Shown here: positions 1 through 12,121 of the stretch, in pieces | Numbering within the stretch: the stretch's first letter is position 1 | Layout: every line of letters begins with the position of its first letter | Assembly: GCA_038380435.1 (NCBI GenBank) | Contig: JAWZYU010000028.1 | Location: forward strand, 20,816,201 to 20,880,200 | From: Ryuthela nishihirai | Lineage: Eukaryota > Arthropoda > Arachnida > Araneae > Heptathelidae | Length of the DNA: 64,000 nt | Direction: 5' to 3' | The notes under the pieces: generated by a model | Seen by the model: only the letters and a program-made list of their open reading frames with translations | Told to the model about the DNA's origin: nothing | Databases searched by the model: none | Made by a program: the position numbers and the translations under genes

Positions 1-612
1 AACTAACACGTCTGCTCCTCTAATGACAGGTTGTAGCACATCGGCAATTGTGAAGCCCACCCAAGTGGAATTGTCTTCGTTCAGTTACTTTTTTCTTTTC
101 GAAATTGAACGGAAAATGATTCGGATGTGACTCAAAGTCATTTGCACGGACAAATATGACCTATAGAGATAAAAGAAACTCAGATTCAAAGGCAATTAAA
201 GAGTTTTGCAAGAAATGCGAGCTCAACCATCATAAGGCAAAAAAAAGGGCGAGTTCTCTCCATGATTACACTCCTATCCGTAGACTAAATGAACTCTGTC
301 AAATATCTCTCTTGCTAAAAAGTGTGGGTGGGCCAACTCTAATTTAATCTGCTATAAAGATGGAAGAGGAGCAGATCATCCTTTGCTTGTAAATGATCCC
401 ACTCTCTCTTGATAGTATATTTCAGTGCCACTATTAGAACTGGCTTGGCCCTGAGGTTACAATTACAGAGCTCTTATTTTAGTGTCGAGTTCCCCACCCT
501 TTGTCTTGAAGCCTTTTTCGATCATCTTTTGACCATCCCATCCCCACGTGATGCAGTCATTGCCCTCTTCTAGGACGTTTCATCAGCAAACGAATAAGAA
601 ACTCTGTCACTT
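1..612. other. Unique AT-rich DNA
   Basis: No gene, RNA or repeat recognised. Only a 63-codon frame at 156-347, not supported. Confidence 0.5.
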
Positions 613-1303
613 TCTATCTCCGCAAAACTCCCCGTCCTGCCCACGATCAGTAGGGGACACCAATGGGCTTGGAAAGGCCTCCGTAAGTAGGATGGGACGT
701 TAAACATGGCCCCGTGTGCGGGAGAGCCAACCATGTGCACGTTAAACAACACGCTGGATGGTCTTGACGGGAGGGTTGTGGGTTGTTTTACCTCTGAGCG
801 GCACTTTTTTGCACACCATGAGCTAAATGGCCAGGTCACACGGAACCCGAAGGCTCAGAGAAGGTTGGGAAAGGGGACCCACTGGAACAGCTGTTGGGAG
901 ACAGGTGGTAGCCTCCCGTCAAGGCCATCCAGCGTGTTCTATAACATGCACAGGGTATGGCTCTCCCGTACACGTGGCCACGGCTTAACGTCCCATCCGA
1001 CGGACGGCGGCCTTTCCAAGCCCATTGGTGTCCCCTACTGACCGTGGGCAGGGCGGGGAACTTTGCGGAGATAAATATCAACGCTGACCCAGCTGGGACT
1101 CAAACCTGGGAACTACAGATTACGAGCCTGGCGCGCTACCGACTGAGCCACCCCCGCCCCGCTTTTGACAGGAGGCTGTCATCTGTCTCTGAATAGCTGT
1201 TACAGTGGGTCTCCTCCCCCAACCTTCTCTGAGCCTTCGGTCCTTCGGTCCATTTAGCCCACTGTGTTCAAAAAAGGGCCGCTGAGAGGTAAAACAACCC
1301 AAT
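613..1303 (+). mobile_element. SINE-A copy (+) split by an antisense SINE-A copy
   Basis: Family A is a ~385-bp SINE with a tRNA-like head (GGCTCAGTCGGTAGCGCGCC, then GGTTCGAGTCCC) and a long body ending GAGGTAAAACAACCCAA. Here a head-less + copy (613-775) is continued at 1168-1303; between them lies a full - copy (776-1166, head at its right end). The host sequence TTGACGGGAGG/TTGACAGGAGG on both sides looks like the target duplication. Confidence 0.85.
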
Positions 1304-1815
1304 TCTGTCACTTTTAACAGAAACGACAAACAACAATGAGTCATTTGAAACTCTTGAACAATATCGTAATTAGCCATTCTTACTCCCTAGTGCAAGATTA
1401 TTTTTTTTTCCTAACATTTTGACAAAAATATGTAATCGGATATCAGACTATTTCATTAATATTGGAAATACCCAAAAACAGCTCTAATAGCGTTCCGTTT
1501 AATTTCAATACATGCATGTGTTCACATTTATTAGCAAGCACAAATCATGTCAAGCGCTCATGACCGTCCGTACATTGAAAATCGGCCTTCATTTTGTTAG
1601 TAGAGAAAATACTTTTTTTTTTTAAATTTTGCTTCTCTTGTAGTCACCTGGGGATTGCGGTATTTTTTTTACCAAAAATTGCTTAATTTTTGTTCTTTTA
1701 ATTATTTAATTTTCAAAAATATTGTTTCATAATTTTATTTGAAATTTTCGCCGGTCTAGCTCCTGCCAAGCGCACCTGTTGCACCTGCCATGTTTCGGCA
1801 CTGCTCTTGAACCAG

Positions 1816-2197
1816 AGGGTGGGGGTGGCTCAGTCGGTAGCGCGCCAGGCTCGTAATCTGCAGTTCCCAGGTTCGAGTCCCAGCTGCGTCAGCGTTCAGA
1901 TTTATCTCCGCAAAACTCGCCGCCCTGCCCACGATTAGTAGGGGACACCGATGGGCTTGGAAAGGCCGCCGTCCGTCGGATGGGACGTTAAGCCGTGGTC
2001 CCGTGTGTGGGAGAGCCATACCCTGTGCACGTTAAAGAACACACTGGATGGCCTTGACGGGAGGCTACCATCTGTCTCCCAACAGCTGTTACAGTGGGTC
2101 CCCTCCCCCAACCTTCTCTGAGACTTCGGGGTCCTTGTGACCTGGCCATTTAGCCCATGGTGTGCAAAAAAGTGCCGCTCAGAGGTAAAACAACCGA
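1816..2197 (+). mobile_element. SINE-A, full length
   Basis: Complete head with A and B box-like segments (GTGGCTCAGTCGGTAGCGCG, GGTTCGAGTCC), body and AACAACC tail. The anticodon-loop position reads CTCGTAA; the surrounding stem most resembles elongator tRNA-Met. Confidence 0.9.
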
Positions 2198-2630
2198 ACC
2201 CAACTTGAACCAGTGTTGTTGTTTAACTAATCAGTCATTGGTACTATTCAGGATAACTGAATGCCGAGAAAAATATCTGCCAAAAAAAGAATAAAAATCA
2301 CAGCGAAAATTAGTCACTTGAGAAATTTTACGCATCAATTTTTGATCGGTTGGTGTGTGTGGCGATCGTCTGGCGATTGCGGATTTGGTTGATCTTTGAG
2401 CTTCAAACAAATTGACGCATTTTGTTACGAAGAATATATTTTTCTGAAATGAAGATATTCGATGCAACGATTCGGAAATTATTGAGCTATTAACACACTC
2501 TAAAAACATGACCTGTCAGAAGCTCTAACGGATTCCATCGTTTGCTTCGCCCTAAATGCCTTTTGGTCGCCCTACTTCCCATAGTTGCTGGTGGATGTCG
2601 TGCTAAAATCATCAACCTACAAAAAAAATG

Positions 2631-3095
2631 GGGGTGGGGGTGGCTCAGTCGGTAGCGCGCCAGGCTCGTAATCTGTAGTTCCCAGGTTCGAGTCCCAGCT
2701 GGGTCAGCGTTGATATTTATTTCCGCAAAACTCCCCGCCCTGCCCACGATCAGTAGGGGACACCGATGGGCTTGGAAAGGCCGCCGTCCGTCGGATGGGA
2801 CGTTAAGCCGTGGCCCCGTGTGCGGGAGAGACATACCCTGTGCACGTTAAAGAACACGCTGGATGGCCTTGACGGGAGGCTACCATCTGTCTCCCAACAG
2901 CTCTTCCAGTGGGTCCCACTCCCCCAACCTTCTCTGAGCCTTCGGGGTCCATGTGACCTGGCCATTTAGCCCATGGTGTGCAAAAAAGTGCCGCTCAGAG
3001 GTAAAACAACCCAACTCTCTGAGCCTTCAGGGTCCTTGTGACCTGGCCACTTAGCCCATTATGTGCAAAAAAGTGCCACTCAAAGGTAAACCAAA
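2631..3095 (+). mobile_element. SINE-A, full length plus duplicated tail
   Basis: Full copy 2631-3016 followed by an extra partial tail (3017-3095: CTGAGCCTTCAGGGTCCTTG onward), a small tandem duplication of the 3' end. Confidence 0.88.
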
Positions 3096-3786
3096 TCAAA
3101 AAAGCTGATTAGAGTAGCAATTGGGGTAAAATATTTCCGATAAATTTCTAAAAGGAAAACGTAGTAAAGATTTCTTGATGTTTGTAGAGAAACTTTTGAC
3201 ACTTTTACAATTGGTATAGTTTTCAACTTGACTTTATATGAGAACCATTATCGGAGAAGAAACGTGTTTGAAGACAGGTAAGAGACATAACAATATGAAT
3301 GATAAGATTATTTAAAATGTATTAAGAAGCTCAAGAAGAAGAAATTAAATTTGTTTGTCAGAAACTGACATATTTAGTTGGAAATCAAAAATCAACAATG
3401 GTTTGTAACAGAAGAAAACAGAATCTGACCTCAGCCATCGAAAATGGCTTCTAAGAAGATCGGTGATCACAGCGGAAGCAAGAGAGGTAGGCAGACTGCA
3501 TGCCTGTCGCTCTCCGTTGTGCGGAGCGACATGTCTCCTGACCTCTGACCTCTGACCTCGGCTCGTGCTGCCGTGACGAGCAGCAGTGCGGCTCCGTTCG
3601 GCAGCGTCGGCCACGTACAGGTGCTGAAGGGTCACGACTGGCTGAGCCTCCGTCACATCCTGTGATTCTCGGAGCTGTTGCTGCTCCTCCAGAGGAAGAG
3701 GCAGCAGACGAGGAACGAAGTTCGACCAGGGGAGGAGCTCGAGACACTCACTGCAGGAGAGCTACTGCCAAAAACAAAATCCTAAC
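3096..3786. other. Unique DNA with a GC-rich segment
   Basis: 3460-3770 is GC-rich, with a short direct repeat TGACCTC three times (3539-3560). Overlapping open frames exist on - but none is recognisable. Confidence 0.4.
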
Positions 3787-4450
3787 TGTGCCAGCGTTAA
3801 GATTTATGCCCTCGGTCAGAAAAGGGACACCGATGGCCTTTGAAAAGATCGCCGTTCATCGGACGGGACGTAAAGCCGTGGTGCCGTGTGCAGGAGGGTT
3901 GGGTTGTTTTACCTCTGAGTGGTACTTTTTTTGCACAGCATGGGATAAATGGCCAAGTCACATGGACCCCGAAGGCTCAGAGAAGGTTGGGGGAGGGGAC
4001 CCACTGGAACAGCTGTTGGGAGACAGATGGTAGTCTCCCGTCAAGGCCATCCAGTATGTTCTTTAACGTGCACAGGGTATGGCTCTCCCACACACGGGGC
4101 CACGGCTTAACGTCCCATCCCACGGACGGCGGCCTTTCCAAGCCCTTCGGTGTCCCCTACTGACCGTGGGCAGGGCGGGGAATTTTGCGGAGATAAATCT
4201 CAACGCTGACCCAGCTGGGACTCGAACCTGGGAACTACAGATTACGAGCCTGGCGCGCTACCGACTGAGCCACCTACGCCCCCGTGTGCAGGAGAGCCAT
4301 ACCTGAACACGCTGGATGGCTTTGACGGAAAATCTGTCGTCTAACAGTCGTCCAGCGGGTCCCTTTTCTTTAACCTTCCCTGAATTGGAACACGCGTGAC
4401 TTTGCCATTTAGCCCATTCCATCCAAAAAGTGCCGCTCAGAGAACAACAA
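3787..4450 (+). mobile_element. SINE-A copy (+) split by an antisense SINE-A copy
   Basis: A diverged + copy (3787-3895 and 4284-4450) is interrupted by a full - copy (3896-4283). CGTGTGCAGGAG occurs on both sides of the inner copy, a 12-bp target duplication. The inner copy is closer to consensus than the outer, as expected for the later insertion. Confidence 0.87.
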
Positions 4451-5129
4451 CTGCCAGAAAAAAATCACTTTTGTTAAATACTCCAAATTAATAGATACAA
4501 AAAACTTTCTAAAGTGCTTTAATTCTTTTCAGTTGGACTGTTCCGATTTTTTTTTTCTTTTCACAATGGGCTAAATGGTCAGGTCAAAAAGACGCCAAGT
4601 CTCAGAAAAAATCTGATTCGAGTAGGAATTCCACTTAAGAGTTATAAGTTGTAGAAGCCTTAAAGACTTCGGCTTTAAATTTTTTTTTTTTAAATCCCTT
4701 TTCAAAATCCCTTTTTAAATGACCTCTCTCAAGGTCATTCAGTGTTCTTATCGATCCCATAGTAATTGTTTTTCTGATCAAGGGATAAAAACCGAAAAAC
4801 AGGATTTGGGATCTTAAATACGAACGAGAGTTTGAGAGACTAATTGCTACATATTAAGAGACGATCCTTCATTTTTTTTCAGCAATAAACAGAATTGAAG
4901 CTTTGAGGTGAAACCATTTGAAGTACGAAAATAAAATCCCCTTTTTTTTTCATCAGAAAAAGCAATTGCTTAATAATGATGCATCTTAGTTAAGAAGAGC
5001 AATCGTTCACCTAGCGCCTCGTTAGATAGAAACAAATCAATTATGAAACTGAGATTTTCTGTTGCGAAAAATATATCGATCATATGCGCTCACTCCACTA
5101 CCCCGTATATATCTTCTAAAGGAGGAGAA
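4451..5129. other. Unique AT-rich DNA
   Basis: Scattered T-runs; nothing recognised. Confidence 0.5.
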
Positions 5130-5493
5130 GGATTGGATCAGGCGGTAGCACACCATCTGCACTTCACAGGTTCCCAGCTGGCTCAGCGTTGAGATTTATC
5201 TCCGCAAAATTCCCCGCCCAGCCCTCGGTCAGTAGGGGACACTGATGGCCTTGGAAAGACCGCCGGCCGTCGGATGGGACGTTAAACCGTGGCCCCGTGT
5301 GCGGGAGAGAGCCATATCTTGTGCACGTTAAAGAACACGCTGGATGGCCTTGACGGGAGGCTACCATCTGTCTCCCAACAGCTGTTCCAGTGGGTACCCT
5401 CCCCCAACCTTCTCTGAGCCTTCGGGGTCCAAGTGACCTGGCCATTTAACCCATTGTGTTAAAAAAAGTGCCCCTCAGAGATAAAACAGCCAA
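5130..5493 (+). mobile_element. SINE-A with decayed head
   Basis: The tRNA-like head is eroded (CAGGCGGTAGCACACC, missing part of the anticodon arm); the body is complete to ATAAAACAGCC. Confidence 0.85.
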
Positions 5494-5609
5494 ATCCTCT
5501 AAAGAAATTCAATGTCCCTAAAAAAATTTAAACACGTTTTGAATATCCATAAAGCATGTAAATATTTAGAATAACGAAAGATGAAGATTGGTCTTAGATT
5601 TACTTATGA

Positions 5610-6095
5610 AGTACCTTAAGCTGGGTACGCTAAGCCTTTAGGTACGCTTTAAACTGGGTACGATAAGCCTTAGGTACACTTTAAACTGGGTATGCTAAGC
5701 CTTTAGGTATGCTTTACACTGGGTATGCTAAGCCTTCAGGCACGCTTTAAACTGGGCCCGCTAAGCCTTTAGGTACACTTTAAACTGGGTACGCTAAGCC
5801 TTTAGGTATGCTTTACATTGGGTACGCTAAGCTTTTAGGTAGGCTTTAAACTGGATATGATAAGCCTTTAGGTACGCTTTAAACTGGGTACACTAAGCCT
5901 TTAGGTATGCTTTAAACTGGGTACGCTAAGCCTTTAGGTATGCTTTACATTGGGTACGCTAAGCCTTTAGGTATGCTTTAAACTGTGTACGCTAAGTTTT
6001 AGGCACGCTAAGCCTTTAGGTATGCTTTAAACTGTGTACGCTAAGTTTTAGGCACGCTAAGCCTTTAGGTACGCTTTAAACTGGGTACGCTAGGA
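5610..6095. repeat. 33-bp minisatellite
   Basis: About 15 units of TTTAGGTACGCTTTAAACTG followed by GGTACGCTAAGCC, with partial units at 5990-6060. Confidence 0.93.
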
Positions 6096-6263
6096 AGCCA
6101 ACAACACTGAAAGAGCTGAGGTAGGACTTACTTTTCCTGCTATTTCACCAAAAACGTGCGTCATACGAGTGCCATACGAGTCGTTTTAGACGATGCATTA
6201 CGGATGATGGTGAGCAATTTGGATTTCATTCTGTGACGTAAATGCCACAAATGACTCGAGCCT

Positions 6264-6408
6264 ATATGTTTCTGGTAACCTTCGTGTCACGTGACACGAA
6301 GGTTGCCAGATCACTAATTTCTAAAAAAATCTTTGCTAGATTGTTTTTCTGAATTCTGTAATCACCCATAGTGTTCGGATACTTTTTTGAGCCACTGTAC
6401 CCAAATGA
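6264..6408. mobile_element. Tc1-like palindromic MITE, right half
   Basis: Contains the central palindrome (CTTCGTGTCACGTGACACGA) and the right terminal side (GTTCGGATACTTTTTTGAGC, CACTGTA). The left side is missing. Confidence 0.75.
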
Positions 6409-6713
6409 GGTGCCCTGGAGCTCTTCCTCTGTTTCGGATGAGAGAAAAAGAAAATTCCTCTTCGCTTTAAGCGATCTTCCTCTGATAAGAGCAACCATGA
6501 CGTCAAAGTGGGTCAGTGCCACTTCTACATCCTCATCTAACACACTTGAATCAAAACAAAATTGTTTTGCTCTTAAGGGTATCTTGAGATGATGCTTAGT
6601 AGCTAGTTCTACGCCTCATAGCTGCAAGCAATATTTGCGAGCCTCTGTCGTGGAATAGACTGCATTGAAAATCAACGGAAATTGATTAGATCTTCCGTGG
6701 AGCACTTCCTGTA

Positions 6714-6835
6714 CAGTCGCTCAAAAAAGTATCCGAACACTCTGGTTGATTCTGGCAACGATTTTTTCAGAAATTAGTGATCTGGCAACCTTCGTGTCAG
6801 GTGATTACAGAATTCAGGAAAAATATCTGGAGCGT
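6714..6835. mobile_element. Tc1-like MITE, rearranged left half
   Basis: Starts TA|CAGTCGCTCAAAAAAGTATC and contains GATCTGGCAACCTTCGTGTC, then departs from the family into the hairpin block at 6827-6940. Confidence 0.72.
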
Positions 6836-6940
6836 GTACAGCAACTGTACACGCTCCAGTTACCGTTCACAGCAAACTGGAGCGTGTGCAGTTACTGCAC
6901 ACGCTCCAGTTTGCTGTGAACGGTAACTGCACACGCTCAA
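6827..6940. repeat. Double hairpin built on a CACACGCTCCAG motif
   Basis: A 14-bp-arm hairpin (6827-6860) is followed by a perfect 33-bp-arm hairpin, arms 6858-6890 and 6896-6928 with loop GTTAC. The sequence is unlike the MITE halves around it. Confidence 0.85.
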
Positions 6941-6993
6941 TATTTCCGTGAGTGAGCCCACACGATCTAGTATCAAAATAATATGACCACCTA

Positions 6994-7255
6994 CAGTCGC
7001 TCAAAAAAGTATCCGAACACTATGGTTGATTACAGAATTCAGAAAAAATATCTGGCAACGATTTTTTCAGAAATATCGAATAATCAGAAGAAACGAATAT
7101 TTATCCAATTTAGAAATTAGTGATCTGGCAACCTTAGTGTCACGTGACAAGAAGGTCGCCAGATCACTAATTTCTAAAAAAAAAAAATCGTTACCAGATA
7201 TTTTTTCTGAATTCTGCAATCCACCATAGTGTTCGGATACTTTTTTGAGCGACTG
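6994..7255. mobile_element. Tc1-like palindromic MITE, complete
   Basis: 262 bp, ends CAGTCGCTCAAAAAAGTATC and its reverse complement, TA on both sides. It is nearly self-complementary over its whole length. Confidence 0.88.
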
Positions 7256-7839
7256 TACCAACTCATTATCTCCAAAGCAAACTGTAAGAGAATTACACTG
7301 GAACAATGACAAATCATCTCTGGCGGATATGGGAAGCTCGCTTACAAAGAAAAACTAATTTTTTATTTTGCACTTTCAGCACTCTCTAACGGTAGAAATT
7401 CGAACTAATGGATGGGTGAAAATTTGCAAATGGTAATATTTTAAATAAGCAAAAAAAATTTTTATTTGTCTCCGAAAACAAAGAAGTTGCGTTTTTCATT
7501 CACCCCCCCCCCCCCCCCCCCCGCTGAAAGAAAGTGAAAAACGCAACTTTTTTGCGTATCGTTTTCAATATTCGTTTATTTAGTAATTCAGTATCAGTTT
7601 GTACTATCAGTTTATTCAGTTAATTTTCAGTTTGCACTATCAGTTTATTCACTTCAGTTTATTCAGAATCAGTTATTCAGTGTCGTTTGCAATATTCGTT
7701 TACAGTTTTGGTATTTTCCAACTTTTTCCCCGTTAGAGGGCGCTATTGGAAGAGTCCGAAAATGAGAACGGCGATATTCTTAAATACTTTATACAAACGA
7801 AAAAAAATAACGGAATTTTTTATCTTTATAAACGAATAG
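7256..7839. other. Unique DNA with a C-run and short repeats
   Basis: A run of about 21 C at 7502-7522 and an irregular CAGTTTATTCAG/CAGTTTGCACTAT repeat at 7590-7700. No gene. Confidence 0.6.
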
Positions 7840-8050
7840 CCGTCCCGTGGCCGAGTGGTTAGCACGCTTGGCTACTGATCTACGGGACCTGGGTTCGAGC
7901 CCCGGATTAAGGCATGGATGTATGTGTCGTTTTTCTGCTGAGGTCCTGCCATCCTCTCAGACCTTCTACTATGGCATATAAATTGGCAGGCTCCTGTCAG
8001 ACCTCTGTGACAAGCAGCTGCTTGAGGGGGTATTTATTTATTTTATTTTT
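7840..8050 (+). mobile_element. SINE-B (second tRNA-derived family)
   Basis: Head CCCGTGGCCGAGTGGTTAGC ... GGGTTCGAGCCCCGG, body with CTGCTGAGGTCCTGCCATCC, end AAGCAGCTGCTTGAGGGGGT then ATTTATTTA. ~205 bp. Confidence 0.88.
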
Positions 8051-8625
8051 ATTTATAAACGAATATTTATCCAACCCCAAATAAAAAATTTTCACTCTAA
8101 AAAGCAAAAAAAAATTAATGTCTTAATAAAAAAATTTATGTTTTAAATTTATTGATTAATATTTAACAAGAATTATTTTTTCGGTAGGATGATCAAATAC
8201 TTCCTCGTTCATCCCTGGAAAACTTCGATGACCACTGAAAATTTCCCGTTATTAAATCCGGTTGAATGCAGTCATGAATTCCGATGATCATAATATCACA
8301 TTATATTTTTATTATTTACATTTTCGAGCTAAATTTTGAAGTGATTAATCTATCCCCTTATTTTTACTATAGGAAGCAACTCCCTGCGCATATTTACTTC
8401 ACCCTGTTTTTAGTTTTGGCATCTTCCCGTCACCCCTTAAGAAGAAATTGAAATCATCACCACCCATTGTCATCCGAATTAAAATTCTCAAGATTTATGC
8501 ATTCTAAACTTGACTTTCATGAATGCAACTGAATAAAAACCATAAGGTAAAATATCATTACTAAATTCTAAACCTGATTTGAAATAATATAAAGCGAAAT
8601 AATATAAAGCGTTTATTACTTTGTG

Positions 8626-9130
8626 GAGGGGCGGGGGTGGCTCAGTCGGTACCGCGCCAGGCTCGTAATCTGCAGTTCCCAGGTTCGAGTCCAAGCTGGG
8701 CCAGCGTTGAGATTTATCTCCGCAAAATTCCCCGCCCTGCCCACGGTCATTAGGGGACACCAATGGGCTTGGAAAGGCCAACGTCCGTAGGATGGGACGT
8801 TAAGCCGTGGCCCCATGTGCGGGAGAGCCATACCCTGTGCACGTTAAAGAACACGCTGGATGGCCTTGACGGCAGACTACCATCTGTCTCCCAACAACTA
8901 TTCCAGTGGATCTCCTCCCCCAACCTTCTCTGAGCCTTCGGGGTCCTTGTGACCTGGTCATTGTGTGCAAAAAAGTGCCGCTCAGAGGTAAAACAACCCA
9001 ACTTTGTAGAGAACAGAAACATCCACACGCTGGATGTCCTTGACGGGAGGCTACCATCTGTCTCCCACCAACTCTTCCAGTGGGTCTCCTCCCCCATCCC
9101 TCTCTGAGCCTTTGGGGTCCTTGTGACCCC
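8626..9130 (+). mobile_element. SINE-A, full length plus second partial body
   Basis: Full copy 8626-9003, then ~20 bp of spacer and another partial body 9024-9130. Confidence 0.85.
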
Positions 9131-9132
9131 GA

Positions 9133-9396
9133 AGTGGTTCTCAACCTTTTATGCTTCACGTATCCCCTGGAAATGTGTATGTAACTGGCGTATTATAGTA
9201 ATATATAATATAATTATAGTATAACAATGATTATAGTACAACTATAATATAGTACAACTATAATTATAGTATAGTACAACTATAATTATAGTATAACAAT
9301 GGTTATTTTTACTTTGTTACTAGATCTAGCGACTTTTGAGCTCTCACGGCGTACCCCAAAAAATTTTATCGTGTACCCCACGTTGAGAACCCCTAT
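9133..9396. mobile_element. hAT-like MITE, ends of the TGGTTCTCAACC family
   Basis: Left end AGTGGTTCTCAACCTTTTAT, right end CACGTTGAGAACCCCT. The left ~60 bp match the unit of the large array at 46285-49800. Internally there is a short ATAATTATAGT repeat. Confidence 0.75.
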
Positions 9397-9624
9397 ACTA
9401 GATTATTCAACATAGGTGCAATATCTTCCAAAGAAAGCTTTTTAAGTTATGTCTGAACATATTAATTTTTAATTCCATTTCTTATTTCAAGATGCAACTG
9501 ATTTGTGGTTGATGAATGTATGGACTAAGAGTATGGACTAAGAGGGAATACGTCAGTTTCCCTTGTTCTGTAGCTATTTTTTCAACATTAACATAAAAAT
9601 TAAAGTAAAATATCCCTCGAGCAT

Positions 9625-9760
9625 CTTCTTGTCACAGAGGTCTGACAGGAGCTTGTCAGTTTAATACAGCACAGAGCAGATCTGTTAGAAAAGTGTGAGA
9701 CCTCAGCAGAGAGACAGCACAGAAAAGGGACGTCCATGCTTTATTCGCGGCTCGAACCCG
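9625..9760 (-). mobile_element. SINE-B fragment (antisense)
   Basis: Diverged body from CAGAGGTCTGACAGGAGC to CGGCTCGAACCC; the head is mostly lost. Confidence 0.75.
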
Positions 9761-9890
9761 TAAGAAATATTTGGGAAATTGAGGAAGGATGTCATTCTCT
9801 ATATTTACACCTGCAATATGTCACCATAATTATTTTTAAACAATTTAGAAAGTAAAAGCAAGAGATAAGCTTAAACGATAGAATAAGTTA

Positions 9891-10258
9891 GGCTGTTTTA
9901 CCTCGGAGCGACACTTTTTTTTAACACCATGGGCTAAATGGCCAGGTCACATGGACCCCGAAGGCTCAGAGAAGGTTGGGGGAGGGAACCCACTGGAACA
10001 GATGTTGGGAGACAGATGGTAGCCTCCCGTCAAGGCCATCCAGTGTGTTCTTTAACGTGCAAGGTATGGCTCTCTCGCACACGGGGCCACAGCTTAACGT
10101 CCCATCCAACGGACGGCGGCCTTTCCAAGCCCATCGGTGTCTCTTACTGACCGTGGGCAGGCCGGGAAATTTTGGGGAGATAAATCTCAACGCTGACCCA
10201 ACAGGGACTCGAACTTGGGAACTGCAGATTACGAGCCTGACGAGCCACCCCCGACCCC
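9891..10258 (-). mobile_element. SINE-A (antisense)
   Basis: Tail at the left (GCTGTTTTACCTCGGAGCGA), head at the right (truncated within the D arm, GAGCCACCCCCGA). Confidence 0.85.
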
Positions 10259-11339
10259 AATAGAATGAAGCATTTCTCTTTCTAAGCTTTGAAAATAATT
10301 CTCGAACCTACATGAAAATAAAGATCGACTAATGATAATGAGGTGGAGATCGAATAAAGATTAGGGAATTAGTAGCTTCGTAATTTCACAAGAAAAAGGA
10401 AAATTTCTCCGTTGGAAACTTAAAACGTTTTCTCAGACGTAAGTGTCCGGTTACTTTTTTTTAAATGGCTTATGTTTACCACATTTTTTCATCACTTCTT
10501 TTCCCATCTTTTCTGTAAACACCGTCAACATTGTTTCCTGTGTTTTTTGTGATTGCGCAAATTTTGTTTATTTCAACTGGTTGAAATGTGAGAAAATTCG
10601 AAAACAAAGTTGTAAAATAAATTGGGGGGGGGGGGGTGTTGTGATTTGGAGAACTCTTAAAATATAACATTCATAATTAATTTTGAAAAGTCCCAACAGT
10701 ACTCCGGTTCACTTTCACCACCGAATGTGTAATGCAGAGAAGCCGACGGGAGTCATCCGATCCCTATCCTTCGGATTCTCCAGGGAAATTTCTTTAGCCC
10801 TTGAAATAGAACGACTCTCGGCAGTCTCACAGGTGACGCCTACGAGGCCCTCGCACCTTTCTCTTACTTCACCGTCACGTGCACTCGAAATAACCGCGGT
10901 CTCGCCCCCGCGCATCCAACAGACAATGACTTCCAAAGGAAGAATCTGTGTCAGCCACATTGAAATCTTACGAATTATTTTCGCATTCATTTTTTCGTAA
11001 TGCAGGAAAGTTCCACCTGCATTGGAATCACCTTAAAAGAAAGACATTATTCTCGGTGGGTGTCATCCAAAGGGAGCACTTTCCCAATCTATTTTGTCTG
11101 GGTAAAAACCGTGGGAAAGAAACAAACTGGATTTTTTTTTTTAATTAAAGTCTTGGAGAAGTATTATTTGGTTTAGAGATATTATGAATTTAAAATAAAA
11201 AAATATATTTTAAATGAGATTTAATATTCATTCTCGACTTTTGGGATTCTAGATTTTTGTATTTCATTTTGGAGTGAGATTAAAAATGGTAGTAATAAAA
11301 ACTATGTTTTCTCTGAGAAGCGGACACAGACATTCTTAA
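10259..11339. other. Unique DNA
   Basis: A G-run at 10623-10636 and a moderately GC-rich part at 10735-10930; overlapping + and - frames of ~100 and ~90 codons there have no recognisable content. Confidence 0.4.
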
Positions 11340-11768
11340 TTGGGTTGGTTTATCTCTGAGCGACACTTTTTTGCACACCATGGGCTAAATGGTCAGGTCA
11401 CATGGACCCCGAATGCTCAGAGAAGGTTTTTTTGCACACCATGGGCTAAATGGTCAGATCACATGGACCCCGAAGGCTCAGAGATGGTTGGGGGAGGAGA
11501 CCCACTGAAAAAGCTGTTGGGAGACAGATGGTAACCTCCCTTCAAGGCTATCCAGCGTGTTCTTTAACATGCACAGGGTAGGTCTCTCCCGCACACGGGG
11601 TCATGGCTTAACGTTCAATACGACGGACGACGGTATTTCCAAGTCCATCGGTGTCCCTTACTGACCGTAGGCAGGGTGGGGATTTTTGCGGAGATAAATC
11701 TCAACGCTGACCCAACTGGAACTATAGATTACGAGCCCGGCGCGCTACCGACTGAGCCAATCCCGCCC
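11340..11768 (-). mobile_element. SINE-A (antisense) with internal duplication
   Basis: A ~60-bp stretch (TTTTTTGCACACCATGGGCT through CTCAGAG) is present twice in tandem at 11367-11490; the rest is a diverged full copy with the head at the right end. Confidence 0.83.
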
Positions 11769-12121
11769 CGTATTTCATTTTGGAGTGAGATTGAAAATGG
11801 TAGTGATAAAAAATATCTTGAAATATGTTTACTCTGAGAAGCGGACCCAGACCTTCTTAATACAATACGTATAAGGATCTGATCATTTTGGTACAAGACA
11901 ATTTTTTCCTAAATTACTAGGACGTCAGGTTAGGCAAAGCCGTTAACCACCTTTAAGCACATACTTTTTGAAGAGAAAGTTCCCGTTGGTTTAATAATGT
12001 TGTCACCATGCACATCTGAATATTGTAGAACAGAGTTATTCAGAGTTTGCCTTGAAGTTTGAGGAAAAGGGACAGAAATACATAGAATGGGATGGAAGAT
12101 AACGTCAAGAAATTGCACTTT

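Noticed and set aside
706..1196. Overlapping open frames across SINE-A copies (also at 2490-2969, 3662-4306, 8616-9159, 42884-43323, 60773-61443 and others)
   Set aside because: All repeat the same few peptides because they translate the SINE body; frames differ between copies and none is a gene.
1816..1890. tRNA-like heads as functional tRNA genes
   Set aside because: All are joined to the SINE body without a terminator, and acceptor-stem pairing is poor; they are SINE heads.
5610..6095. CRISPR-like array
   Set aside because: Directly tandem minisatellite in animal DNA with no unique spacers; the same holds for the other arrays.
10683..11000. Overlapping ~100-codon frames on both strands in a GC-richer patch
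   Set aside because: No recognisable domain and the frames shadow one another.
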